From NCBI GenBank assembly GCA_000435635.1, contig FR882105.1:1-26285 (forward strand): a stretch of 26,285 bases of DNA, in the 5' to 3' direction. A program made the translations under genes and the position numbers. Below, in pieces: positions 16,184 through 23,048 of the stretch. The notes below the pieces were generated by a model that ran no database searches, had not been told where the DNA came from, and was given only the letters and a program-made list of their open reading frames with translations. How positions within the stretch are numbered: position 1 is the stretch's first letter; every line of letters begins with the position of its first letter. This DNA comes from Prevotella sp. CAG:1320 (GTDB taxonomy: Bacteria; Bacteroidota; Bacteroidia; Bacteroidales; Bacteroidaceae).

Positions 16184-18076
16184 ATGAAAAAATGGACAAT
16201 TGAAGACTCCAAGGAATTGTACAACATCACAGGATGGGGCACTTCCTACTTTGGTGTCAACGATGAAGGAAATGTTTACGTCACTCCTTGCAAGGACGAC
16301 GCGCGCATAGATTTGCGCGAGGTGATGGACGAGCTGGCCTTGCGAGACGTGACGGCTCCGGTGCTGCTCCGTTTCCCCGACATCTTGGATAATAGGATAG
16401 AAAAGACGGCCAGCTGTTTTGAGAAAGCCAAGAAGGAGTACGACTTCCAGGCGGAGAACTTCATCATCTATCCCATCAAGGTCAACCAAATGCAACCCGT
16501 GGTGGAAGAGATAATTTCCCATGGCAAGAAATTCAATCTTGGTTTGGAGGCCGGCTCCAAGCCCGAGCTGCATGCGGTGATAGCCGTACAATGCCAAAGT
16601 GACTCGCTCATCATTTGTAATGGATACAAAGACCAGAGCTATATAGAACTGGCCATGCTTGCCCAAAAGATGGGCAAGCGCATTTTCATCGTGGTGGAGA
16701 AACTTAACGAGTTGGAGCTTATCGCCAAGGTGGCCAAGAAACTCAATCTGAAACCTAATTTGGGTATTCGTGTGAAATTAGGCTCCAGCGGTTCGGGCAA
16801 GTGGGAAGAGAGTGGAGGCGACGCTTCCAAGTTTGGTCTTACTTCCGCGGAGCTGTTGCGGGCTTTGACTATACTTGACAAGAAAGGTCTCCATGATTGC
16901 CTCCGCCTGATACATTTCCACATCGGAAGCCAAATCACCAAGATTCGTCGCATACAAACGGCCTTGAGGGAAGCCTCGCAGTTTTATGTCAATCTCCATA
17001 AGATGGGTTACAACGTGGACTTCGTGGATTGCGGTGGCGGCCTGGGCGTGGATTATGATGGCACGCGCTCCTCTAACAGCGAGAGCTCTGTCAACTATTC
17101 CATCCAGGAATATGTCAACGACTGCGTATATACCTTTGTGGAGGCTGCCAATAAAAATGGCATTCCCCATCCCAATATCATCACCGAGAGTGGCAGGAGT
17201 CTTTCCGCCCATCACTCCGTATTGGTCATCAATGTCTTGGAGACCGCTTCCCTGCCCGAGATGCCAGAGGAATTTGAACCAAAGGAAGATGATCACCAAT
17301 TGGTGAAAGACCTCTATGACATCTGGGACCATCTCAATCCTCGCACGATGCTGGAAGACTGGCACGACGCTGAGCAGATACGTGATGAGTGCCTGGAGCT
17401 TTTCTCCCATGGCATGGTGGATTTGAAGACCCGGGCGGAGATAGAGGCCATGTATTGGAGTGTGTGTAGGGAAATCAATGTGTTGGCAAAGCAGCTCAAG
17501 CATACTCCGGAGGAGCTTACGGGACTGGACAAGCTGTTGGCGGATAAGTATTTCTGCAATTTCTCGCTTTTCCAAAGCTTGCCCGATAGCTGGGCGATAG
17601 ACCAATTGTTCCCCATCATGCCCATCCAGCGTCTCAACGAAAGGCCTTCCCGTGTGGCGACCATACAGGATATTACTTGCGACAGTGATGGCAAGATTGC
17701 CAACTTCGTGACCAACCGCAACATTTCCCATGTGTTGCCTGTGCATACCTTGAAGCGTGATGAGACCTATTACCTGGGTGTGTTCCTCATTGGTGCCTAC
17801 CAGGAGATACTGGGGGATATGCACAACCTTTTTGGAGATACCAATGCCGTGCATATTTCCGTAAAGAATGGCCGCTATCATATAGACCAGGTTTTCGATG
17901 GCGAGACGGTGGAGGATGTGCTCGACTACGTGCAGTATAACCCCAAGAAATTGGTGCGCCAGTTGGAGACGTGGGTCACCAAGAGCGTCAAGGAAGGCAA
18001 GATTACGCTGGAGGAAGGCAAGGAGTTCCTCAACAATTATCGTAGCGGCCTCTATGGCTATACCTATTTGGAGTAG
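16184..18076 (+). CDS. speA: Biosynthetic arginine decarboxylase
   Basis: A 630-residue PLP-dependent fold-III decarboxylase that converts arginine to agmatine, the first step to putrescine/spermidine. The PLP lysine is K99 in IYPIKVNQ; other signatures are DCGGGLGVDYDGT near residue 285, the ESGRSLSAHHSVL block and the active-site cysteine in TCDSDGKI. Length matches the SpeA family. It lies between aroK (14 bp) and argB (7 bp), so an arginine-consuming enzyme and an arginine-making enzyme share one transcript. Confidence 0.95.
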   Translation: MKKWTIEDSKELYNITGWGTSYFGVNDEGNVYVTPCKDDARIDLREVMDELALRDVTAPVLLRFPDILDNRIEKTASCFEKAKKEYDFQAENFIIYPIKVNQMQPVVEEIISHGKKFNLGLEAGSKPELHAVIAVQCQSDSLIICNGYKDQSYIELAMLAQKMGKRIFIVVEKLNELELIAKVAKKLNLKPNLGIRVKLGSSGSGKWEESGGDASKFGLTSAELLRALTILDKKGLHDCLRLIHFHIGSQITKIRRIQTALREASQFYVNLHKMGYNVDFVDCGGGLGVDYDGTRSSNSESSVNYSIQEYVNDCVYTFVEAANKNGIPHPNIITESGRSLSAHHSVLVINVLETASLPEMPEEFEPKEDDHQLVKDLYDIWDHLNPRTMLEDWHDAEQIRDECLELFSHGMVDLKTRAEIEAMYWSVCREINVLAKQLKHTPEELTGLDKLLADKYFCNFSLFQSLPDSWAIDQLFPIMPIQRLNERPSRVATIQDITCDSDGKIANFVTNRNISHVLPVHTLKRDETYYLGVFLIGAYQEILGDMHNLFGDTNAVHISVKNGRYHIDQVFDGETVEDVLDYVQYNPKKLVRQLETWVTKSVKEGKITLEEGKEFLNNYRSGLYGYTYLE

Positions 18077-18083
18077 AGAAAAG

Positions 18084-18854
18084 ATGGAAAAGCTAACCGT
18101 AGTGAAAGTGGGCGGTGCCATCGTGGAAGACGAGGCAGGCTTAAGGCGGCTCTTGGTGGATTTCGCCGCTATTCATGGGCACAAGATATTGGTGCATGGA
18201 GGCGGCCGCAGGGCTACCAAGGTGGCCGCCTCACTGGGCATAGAAAGCCAGATGGTCAATGGCCGACGTGTTACCGATGCGGCCATGCTGGAAGTGGTCA
18301 CCATGGTCTATGGCGGATTGGTAAACAAGAACATCGTTGCCAAGTTGCAAGCTATGGGCGTGAATGCCCTTGGCCTTACGGGGGCGGACATGGATGTCAT
18401 CCGTAGCCATAGGCGTCCATTGAAAGACGGGGTGGATTTCGGTTTCGTGGGAGACGTGGACAAGGTTGATGGCCAGCGGCTCCAGACACTTGTCGAGCAA
18501 GGCGTCACGCCCGTGATGGCTCCCTTGACCCATGACGGGGAAGGAAATATTCTCAATACCAACGCCGATACCATTGCCTCGGAGACGGCCAAGGCCTTGG
18601 CTCCTTTCTATGACGTGACGCTTGTTTTCTCCTTCGAGAAACCTGGCGTGCTGCGTAATCCTGAAGACGATGGTAGCTTGATAAGGGAGATCACCCGTGA
18701 GGATTTCCTCCGTTATGTGGCCGATGGCACGGTCTCGGGAGGAATGATACCCAAGATAGAGAACGCTCTCCAAGCCGTCGCGGCGGGCGTGAGGCAAGTT
18801 AACATTACCTTGGCCACGGCCATCGATGGCCGGCATGGCACTTTCATTCGTTGA
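18084..18854 (+). CDS. argB: Acetylglutamate (or succinylglutamate) kinase
   Basis: A 256-residue amino-acid kinase. It begins MEKLTVVKVGGAIVED, with the phosphate-binding lysine K8, and has the glycine-rich VHGGGRRATK, the substrate loop GRRVTDAAMLEVV and the late NTNADTIASETA block. It phosphorylates an N-acylated glutamate in arginine synthesis. Bacteroides are known to use succinylated rather than acetylated intermediates at the transcarbamylase step, so N-succinylglutamate may be the true substrate. The ATG at 18084 is seven bases after speA; upstream codons in the same frame lie inside speA. It is the last gene of the topA operon. Confidence 0.94.
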   Translation: MEKLTVVKVGGAIVEDEAGLRRLLVDFAAIHGHKILVHGGGRRATKVAASLGIESQMVNGRRVTDAAMLEVVTMVYGGLVNKNIVAKLQAMGVNALGLTGADMDVIRSHRRPLKDGVDFGFVGDVDKVDGQRLQTLVEQGVTPVMAPLTHDGEGNILNTNADTIASETAKALAPFYDVTLVFSFEKPGVLRNPEDDGSLIREITREDFLRYVADGTVSGGMIPKIENALQAVAAGVRQVNITLATAIDGRHGTFIR

Positions 18855-18901
18855 TTCTCGTTCTTCCCGTTCCTCCTGCGCCTAATACCTATATATAATT
18901 T

Positions 18902-19067
18902 GAGTTCGACGAATTCCACTTTATGTGCACAACCCTGTTATTGCCAAACTGTAGAGACGCATTCTTGCGTCTCAGCCAGCTGCCAAGTCTTCGCGACAGG
19001 CGACTTTATCCGGCTATCTTGCTTGCCGAGACGCAAGAATGCGTCTCTACAAGTTTTCGTCGAACTC
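18902..19067. repeat. Nested inverted-repeat element built on two REP-like hairpins
   Basis: Outer arms GAGTTCGACGAA (18902-18913) and TTCGTCGAACTC (19056-19067) are perfect inverse copies. Inside them a 24-nt arm at 18950-18973 is the exact reverse complement of 19028-19051. Each inner arm is itself a hairpin, GAGACGCA-ttct-TGCGTCTC. The 166-bp unit therefore has nested symmetry. It fills most of the 323-bp gene-free stretch 18855-19177 between argB and the sigma factor gene; I see no ORF in it. It could act as argB terminator. The right arm plus its flank recurs at 26-45. Confidence 0.85.
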
Positions 19068-19177
19068 ACGTTAATTAGGTGTAGGAGGCACGGAAAGTTA
19101 AAATGTTTTAATTAGGGGGATATTTTCTCTTTCGCTGTAACTTTTCCTTTGCCCAATCGTCTTACATTATAGAGAGG

Positions 19178-19690
19178 ATGAAAATAGTCAGTTTCCGAAA
19201 CGATGTCATGCCGCTGAAAGACAAACTCTTCAGGCTGGCACTTCGCGTCACTCTCCAACGCGCAGAGGCGGAGGACATAGTGCAGGAAGCGTTGATTAAA
19301 GTCTGGAACAATCGAGACCGCTGGGCGGAGATAGAATCCATGGAGGCTTACTGCTTCCGGATTACCAGGAATCTGGCGTTGGACTATCTCAAGAGGAAAG
19401 GCTCAGACAACGATTCGCTCAGCGAGGAAAAGCAAGAACGCCCAGACAAATCATCCGATCCCTACGAGCAAATGAACCAGAAAGACCGTCTGGCGCTCGT
19501 GAGAAAAATAATTGACGGGCTCCCGGAAAGGCAACGCAGTTGCATACAGCTGCGGGATATCGAAGGAAAGCCATACAAGGAAATAGCTCAGATACTGAAC
19601 ATAACCGAGGAACAGGTGAAAGTAACAATTTTCCGGGCCCGTCAAACTATCAAGGCAAAATATCAAACATTCGACGAATATGGACTATAA
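19178..19690 (+). CDS. ECF-type RNA polymerase sigma factor
   Basis: A 170-residue sigma-70 family protein of the extracytoplasmic-function type. Region 2 covers about residues 12-78 (AEDIVQEALIKVWNNRDRW, then AYCFRITRNLALDYLKR) and region 4 about 110-162, with LPERQRSCIQLRDIEG and the helix-turn-helix YKEIAQILNITEEQVKV. It lacks region 1 and 3, as usual. A purine-rich AGAGAGG precedes the ATG at 19178. The next gene overlaps it by 11 bp and probably encodes its membrane partner. Targets unknown. The upstream promoter could not be assigned with confidence (TTCCTTTG at 19144-19151 is a weak candidate). Confidence 0.93.
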   Translation: MKIVSFRNDVMPLKDKLFRLALRVTLQRAEAEDIVQEALIKVWNNRDRWAEIESMEAYCFRITRNLALDYLKRKGSDNDSLSEEKQERPDKSSDPYEQMNQKDRLALVRKIIDGLPERQRSCIQLRDIEGKPYKEIAQILNITEEQVKVTIFRARQTIKAKYQTFDEYGL

Positions 19691-20177
19691 GTACATCAAT
19701 CAACTCTTGGAACGCTATTGGAGCGGCGAGACTTCCCTCGAGGAGGAGAAGATTCTGCGCACGTTCTTCAGCCAGGAGGATGTTCCCGCCGAATTGCAGA
19801 GATATAAAGACCTCTTTGCCTACCAAGGCGCGCAAAGAAGGGAAGAGACGCTGGGCGAGGACTTCGACCGCAAGCTCATGGCTGTCATCAATGCGGAACG
19901 CGAACCCAAGGCTCACGCCGTGACTCTTACCCGCAGGCTCAGGCCGCTGTTTAAGTCGGCCGCCATTGTAGCCATCTTCCTTACATTGGGCAATGCGGCC
20001 CAAGTCTCCCTCAATCCTGAAACACCTTCCCAGGTCACAGGCGTGGACAATGGATATCGGGTGATGCCAACGGTAGGGGCTTCGGTAACGCTTAAAGATA
20101 GTGCCAAGGTAGATTCCATGCACCGCTTCAAACTTCAAGTGAGTGATGAAAACACAAAAGAGGTATTTATAAAATGA
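19680..20177 (+). CDS. Small single-span membrane protein, possible anti-sigma partner
   Basis: A 165-residue protein that I do not recognise by function. It begins MDYKYINQLLERYWSGETS, followed by an acidic helical stretch, and has one hydrophobic segment at about residues 89-110 (FKSAAIVAIFLTLGNAAQ). This predicts a cytoplasmic N-terminus of about 90 residues and a periplasmic tail of about 55. That layout and the 11-bp overlap with the ECF sigma gene suggest an anti-sigma factor. Similar proteins next to ECF genes are common in Bacteroides, often without a named function. The ATG at 19680 lies inside the last codons of the sigma gene, a sign of translational coupling. Confidence 0.75.
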   Translation: MDYKYINQLLERYWSGETSLEEEKILRTFFSQEDVPAELQRYKDLFAYQGAQRREETLGEDFDRKLMAVINAEREPKAHAVTLTRRLRPLFKSAAIVAIFLTLGNAAQVSLNPETPSQVTGVDNGYRVMPTVGASVTLKDSAKVDSMHRFKLQVSDENTKEVFIK

Positions 20178-20273
20178 TAATTTCTATGCTTTCTCTATAA
20201 ATCATAAAACAAACAATCACGAAACTGTGAAGTTTCAATTCTCTCAAATTTTTCATAACATACTAACGTGAGA

Positions 20274-20310
20274 AGCCGCCCGTCTGTCGAGACGGGCGGC
20301 TTTGTTTTTT
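20274..20310 (+). terminator. Rho-independent terminator of the sigma factor operon
   Basis: A perfect 11-bp stem, AGCCGCCCGTC (20274-20284) and GACGGGCGGCT (20291-20301), has a 6-nt loop and is followed by TTGTTTTTT. It lies about 97 bp after the stop codon. A smaller hairpin GAAACT-gtga-AGTTTC is at 20221-20236. Confidence 0.93.
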
Positions 20311-20408
20311 CCATCAGAAGTCTTCCCCAAAGGTTCTGCCTCGCTCTCTCTACCCGCACTCAGCTCCGGCACATCAATATCTTTTGAGCAAGACGCACGA
20401 GACAGGAT
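20311..20408. other. Gene-free spacer between two terminators
   Basis: This part of the 496-bp gene-free stretch 20178-20673 holds no recognisable feature. An open frame covering 20302-20493 exists, but its end is only the translation of tRNA-derived sequence. Confidence 0.6.
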
Positions 20409-20448
20409 AAAAAAAGACTCCCATAAGCAATCAGCTTATGGAAGTCTT
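20409..20448 (-). terminator. Terminator belonging to the truncated tRNA-Met
   Basis: On the minus strand AAGACT and CCATAAGC arms pair across a 5-nt loop with one internal mismatch (20420 against 20442), followed by seven T residues (complement of 20409-20415). It directly follows the tRNA 3' end at 20453, so it is the native tRNA terminator. This side is therefore the original chromosome flank. Confidence 0.88.
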
Positions 20449-20452
20449 CTTG

Positions 20453-20494
20453 TGGACCAGCCAGGGCTTGAACCTGGGACCTCCAGATTATGAG
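20453..20494 (-). pseudogene. 3' fragment of tRNA-Met(CAT), probable integration scar
   Basis: Read on the minus strand, the 42 nt start exactly at an anticodon loop CTCATAA (20488-20494, anticodon CAT) and continue with the 3' anticodon-stem strand TCTGG, variable AGGTC, a complete T arm (CCAGG, TTCAAGC, CCTGG), the acceptor strand CTGGTCC and discriminator A. The 5' half is missing: the bases expected as CCAGA before the loop read TTGGT, and no GGACCAG acceptor strand is found upstream. Tyrosine integrases commonly recombine at the anticodon-loop-to-3'-end segment, leaving such a copy at one end of an element. Confidence 0.85.
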
Positions 20495-20539
20495 ACCAAT
20501 AGAATGATAGTCCGCGATATTTCGTTATTATGAACTTTT

Positions 20540-20631
20540 GTTGATAATCAACGAGTTATCTCTATTTGATATTTGTGGTATACCTTTGAATGTCCATGAC
20601 TCAAACAGTTTGTTTACGCATTGTTTACGCA
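20540..20631. repeat. Short repeats beside the tRNA scar
   Basis: A 13-nt near-perfect palindrome, GTTGAT-a-ATCAAC, lies at 20540-20552. An exact 11-bp tandem repeat, TTGTTTACGCA twice, lies at 20610-20620 and 20621-20631. Their place within 140 bp of the tRNA fragment fits binding sites of a recombinase. No gene is seen in 20495-20673. Confidence 0.55.
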
Positions 20632-20673
20632 GAAATTAGGAATTGACGGGATGAGCTCTTTGTCAGTTCACTT

Positions 20674-21840
20674 TTATTTTTCTTGATAAGCATTAATAGC
20701 TTCGATATATTTTGGCATAAAATCGCGCATGGTAGGGTAGCTGACCATGTTTGCCTCGCGCTCTTCCAATGCTTTCATTATGTCACGGATCATAAAGAAC
20801 TTTTTGTATACCTCACGGATGTTAATCTGTGTCTCGTAATAGCCAGCCACGATTTCCTCGTCGGATGCATTTTGCATTTGATAAATCTTTTTGATTTTCT
20901 GGATGCTCTCCTGTGTGAACTGCACTGGGTGTGTGGCAAGGTATCTCATCACGCAGGCCTCCACGAACATCTCGTTTGCCACCGTGAGTGGGTCGCCATA
21001 GGCTTGCTGAGCATAAAATGAGGCGTTCTGATTGTAGAAGGCTATCATCTTGTCCTTGATGTCATCCCAGAATTCCTCGTTTAGAGGATTGCAGAACGAA
21101 TGGTTGAACTCATGAATGATGACAGGCAGTGTATACGCCTCACCATAGTAAATATCTCCAGTAGCATTGCGGTCGGCGCAACCCATGAATGCGTTCTTTA
21201 TTTCCGAGCCATCTTTGGTCTTCTGCGGAATGGCATAGTTGCCGGGACCGTTTAGCAGACCGAGATAGATATGGAAAGAGATATTGTTGATAGGACCAAA
21301 GAACGACTTGTACCAATCCAAGTCAATCTTGTCTACCAACTGCTGTTGCATGGCTTGTTTGCAGGCATTGTAGAGGGGCTGATTCTTCTTGAAGAAAGAA
21401 TGGAAATGAGCTTTCTTATAGAAATCCTCAAGAAGAGCAATGAGCTTTTTTTCGTGTTGTGGAGTAATGCCCCGATAGTAATGGTTGAAGTCAGGCTCCA
21501 AGTCCGTATTATAATGTAGCTTGCCATTCTTCAGCTTCAGGCGTAGCGCTATGGCAACTGGAACATGATAGCCAAAGCCCTGCTTCACCAGACTGTCTGC
21601 CACAAAAGCCATGATGGGATGGTTGGAATAGGGCGCGAAGGTGCTGTCTACTTGGTGAAAATAATCAATGACTCCAGCCTGCTCTTCTGGCCATATATAT
21701 CCAGGCACCTTGGCAAGGTGGGCAATAACGCTGACCAATTCGCTCTCTTCCGTATAGTCGACGCTGATGTTGTTTTTGGCTTTAGCACCAGTCATGCTTG
21801 CTATAAACAGTACAACTGTTACAAAATATCTCATATTCAT
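20674..21840 (-). CDS. Secreted putative zinc metallopeptidase (DUF4932-like)
   Basis: A 388-residue protein with an N-terminal signal peptide (residues about 1-21, MRYFVTVVLF then SMTGAKA). A classic HExxH zinc motif is present as IIHEFNHSF (H243, E244, H247), followed about 45 residues later by NEMFVEACVMRYL, where E290 or E294 could be the third ligand. The rest resembles the Bacteroidetes DUF4932 family as I recall it; no substrate is known. It stands alone, is more A+T-rich than its neighbours, and lies between the tRNA-Met scar and an IS element, so it may be cargo of a decayed mobile element. No good promoter was found (a CAACTTTG at 21885-21892 on the minus strand is weak). Confidence 0.7.
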   Translation of the reverse strand: MNMRYFVTVVLFIASMTGAKAKNNISVDYTEESELVSVIAHLAKVPGYIWPEEQAGVIDYFHQVDSTFAPYSNHPIMAFVADSLVKQGFGYHVPVAIALRLKLKNGKLHYNTDLEPDFNHYYRGITPQHEKKLIALLEDFYKKAHFHSFFKKNQPLYNACKQAMQQQLVDKIDLDWYKSFFGPINNISFHIYLGLLNGPGNYAIPQKTKDGSEIKNAFMGCADRNATGDIYYGEAYTLPVIIHEFNHSFCNPLNEEFWDDIKDKMIAFYNQNASFYAQQAYGDPLTVANEMFVEACVMRYLATHPVQFTQESIQKIKKIYQMQNASDEEIVAGYYETQINIREVYKKFFMIRDIMKALEEREANMVSYPTMRDFMPKYIEAINAYQEK

Positions 21841-21924
21841 ATGCTATTCTAAAATTAGTTGAATGATTTTACCTAAACCCTGTCCAAAGTTGAATCATAT
21901 TCTTTAACCATGAGACATGTTTAA

Positions 21925-23027
21925 TATAGTTAAAAAGAAATGGTTTGCGAATTACACAAACGAAATTTGAGAGTTAGAAGTGACTCCAACTCTTCTTTAT
22001 AGTTTCCGATATTGTCGAAGAAATCCTTGACGGCCTGTCTGAATTTCTCTTTTGTCCTGTAGAATCCGGTGTTAATGACCTTCTTCCTGAGGAACTTCCA
22101 AAGCCTTTCAATCAAATTGAGGTTCGGCGAGTAAGGCGGCAGGAATATCTGTTTGATTTTCGTCCCGTTTACCCATTCCTTGAGCTTTTTGTTGTGATAA
22201 TAGCGGGCATTGTCGGAGATGATATAGATGACGGAAGCTTCGGGATGCCTTTCCAAGGCTGACTGATAAACATTCCGGGTGGATTCGGCATTGACGCTCT
22301 CACAGTCATGCGCTATCACATCTGTCACGTCATATGCATTAAGCAACCCGTTGATGTTCACCCTGTCACGACCGCTGACGGTCGGCTGTTCAAGTCTCTC
22401 GCCTTTCTCTATCCACGCATAAGTGGAACGGCTGTTGTGGGTCGGATGGACACCGTCCGCATAATAAACCACCGCATCTTCCGGCATACCGGAAAGAATT
22501 TCTGAAAGTTTCCCGGCAAAGGCCGCCTGCCTTGAGGCATCAGCCTCACAAGGGACTTCCGATGTCTTCTTATAGGTAAATCCGATGCGGTTCAGCAAGT
22601 CTGCAACCCCCTGGGGAGTGTATTCAACGCCGAATGCGGACTTTATCCAGGCCGCCACACCTTTGGCATCCGTATATATGTGCTCGCGTAGTTCCTTGCA
22701 CAAGGCTGCCAGCTGACGGCTGTCAAGAAGCCCCCAATAACCCTTGTAACGGTTTTCCAAAAGTTCCTCTGCGCCACCATGTAAATAAGCGGAACGGTAA
22801 CGGTATATCGTGGAAACGTCTATCCCGAGACATGAGGCCGCGAAAGAGGGGGAATTGCCCATGCCCAACATCAGGACGCAAGTCACACGGGCATAGTCGG
22901 AACTTCCGGCTAGATTCCGTTGAAGTTTACGCAAAACCCCCATCTCTGATGTTGACAATTGGATTTCCATGCCGCGAATATACAACTTTTGAGCGAATTA
23001 TTCGCATTTCACTTACTTTTAACTATA
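21925..23027 (-). mobile_element. Complete IS630-family insertion sequence
   Basis: The ends are imperfect inverted repeats of about 30 bp: TATAGTTAAAA from 21925 and TTTTAACTATA to 23027 match exactly over 11 bp, and a second block TGCGAAT/ATTCGCA is shared further in. About 23 of 30 positions agree. TA lies at both borders, as expected from the TA target duplication of this family; the exact border could be 21925 or 21927. The single transposase gene fills the element and its stop codon (21930-21932) lies inside the left inverted repeat. Confidence 0.82.
21930..22970 (-). CDS. IS630-family DDE transposase
   Basis: A 346-residue transposase. The N-terminal helix-turn-helix region (about 40-62, FAASCLGIDVSTIYRYR) is followed by a winged-helix-like part with YTPQGVADLLNRIGFTYKK, and then the DDE catalytic domain: D172 in YYADGVHPTH, D253 in IISDNARYYHN and E288 in LPPYSPNLNLIERLWKFLRKK (split here as LPPYSPNLNLIERLW and KFLRKK). 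The ATG at 22970 was preferred over a TTG at 22985. The frame is intact with no frameshift, so the element may still be active. Confidence 0.92.
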   Translation of the reverse strand: MEIQLSTSEMGVLRKLQRNLAGSSDYARVTCVLMLGMGNSPSFAASCLGIDVSTIYRYRSAYLHGGAEELLENRYKGYWGLLDSRQLAALCKELREHIYTDAKGVAAWIKSAFGVEYTPQGVADLLNRIGFTYKKTSEVPCEADASRQAAFAGKLSEILSGMPEDAVVYYADGVHPTHNSRSTYAWIEKGERLEQPTVSGRDRVNINGLLNAYDVTDVIAHDCESVNAESTRNVYQSALERHPEASVIYIISDNARYYHNKKLKEWVNGTKIKQIFLPPYSPNLNLIERLWKFLRKKVINTGFYRTKEKFRQAVKDFFDNIGNYKEELESLLTLKFRLCNSQTISF

Positions 23028-23034
23028 AAATGCG

Positions 23035-23042
23035 TAACTTTG
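23035..23042 (+). promoter_or_regulatory. -7 box of the kup leader, with -33 region replaced by the IS
   Basis: TAACTTTG matches TAnnTTTG exactly. Its -33 partner should lie around 23011-23015, but that position is inside the IS630 right inverted repeat and reads ACTTA. The start would be near 23049. Confidence 0.45.
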
Positions 23043-23048
23043 CCTGAG

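Noticed and set aside
20302..20493. Open frame of 63 codons ending in a QPGLEPGTSRL-like tail
   Set aside because: The tail is the translation of the tRNA-Met fragment on the opposite strand, and the frame also crosses two terminators. It is a known type of false gene.
20453..20530. Intact tRNA-Met on the minus strand
   Set aside because: Only the part from the anticodon loop to the 3' end is present; the 5' anticodon strand, D arm and 5' acceptor strand do not follow.
20581..20588. Plus-strand promoter (TACCTTTG)
   Set aside because: No TTTG is found 19-21 bp upstream and the only gene beyond it runs the opposite way. It could be a remnant of a lost gene but cannot be supported.
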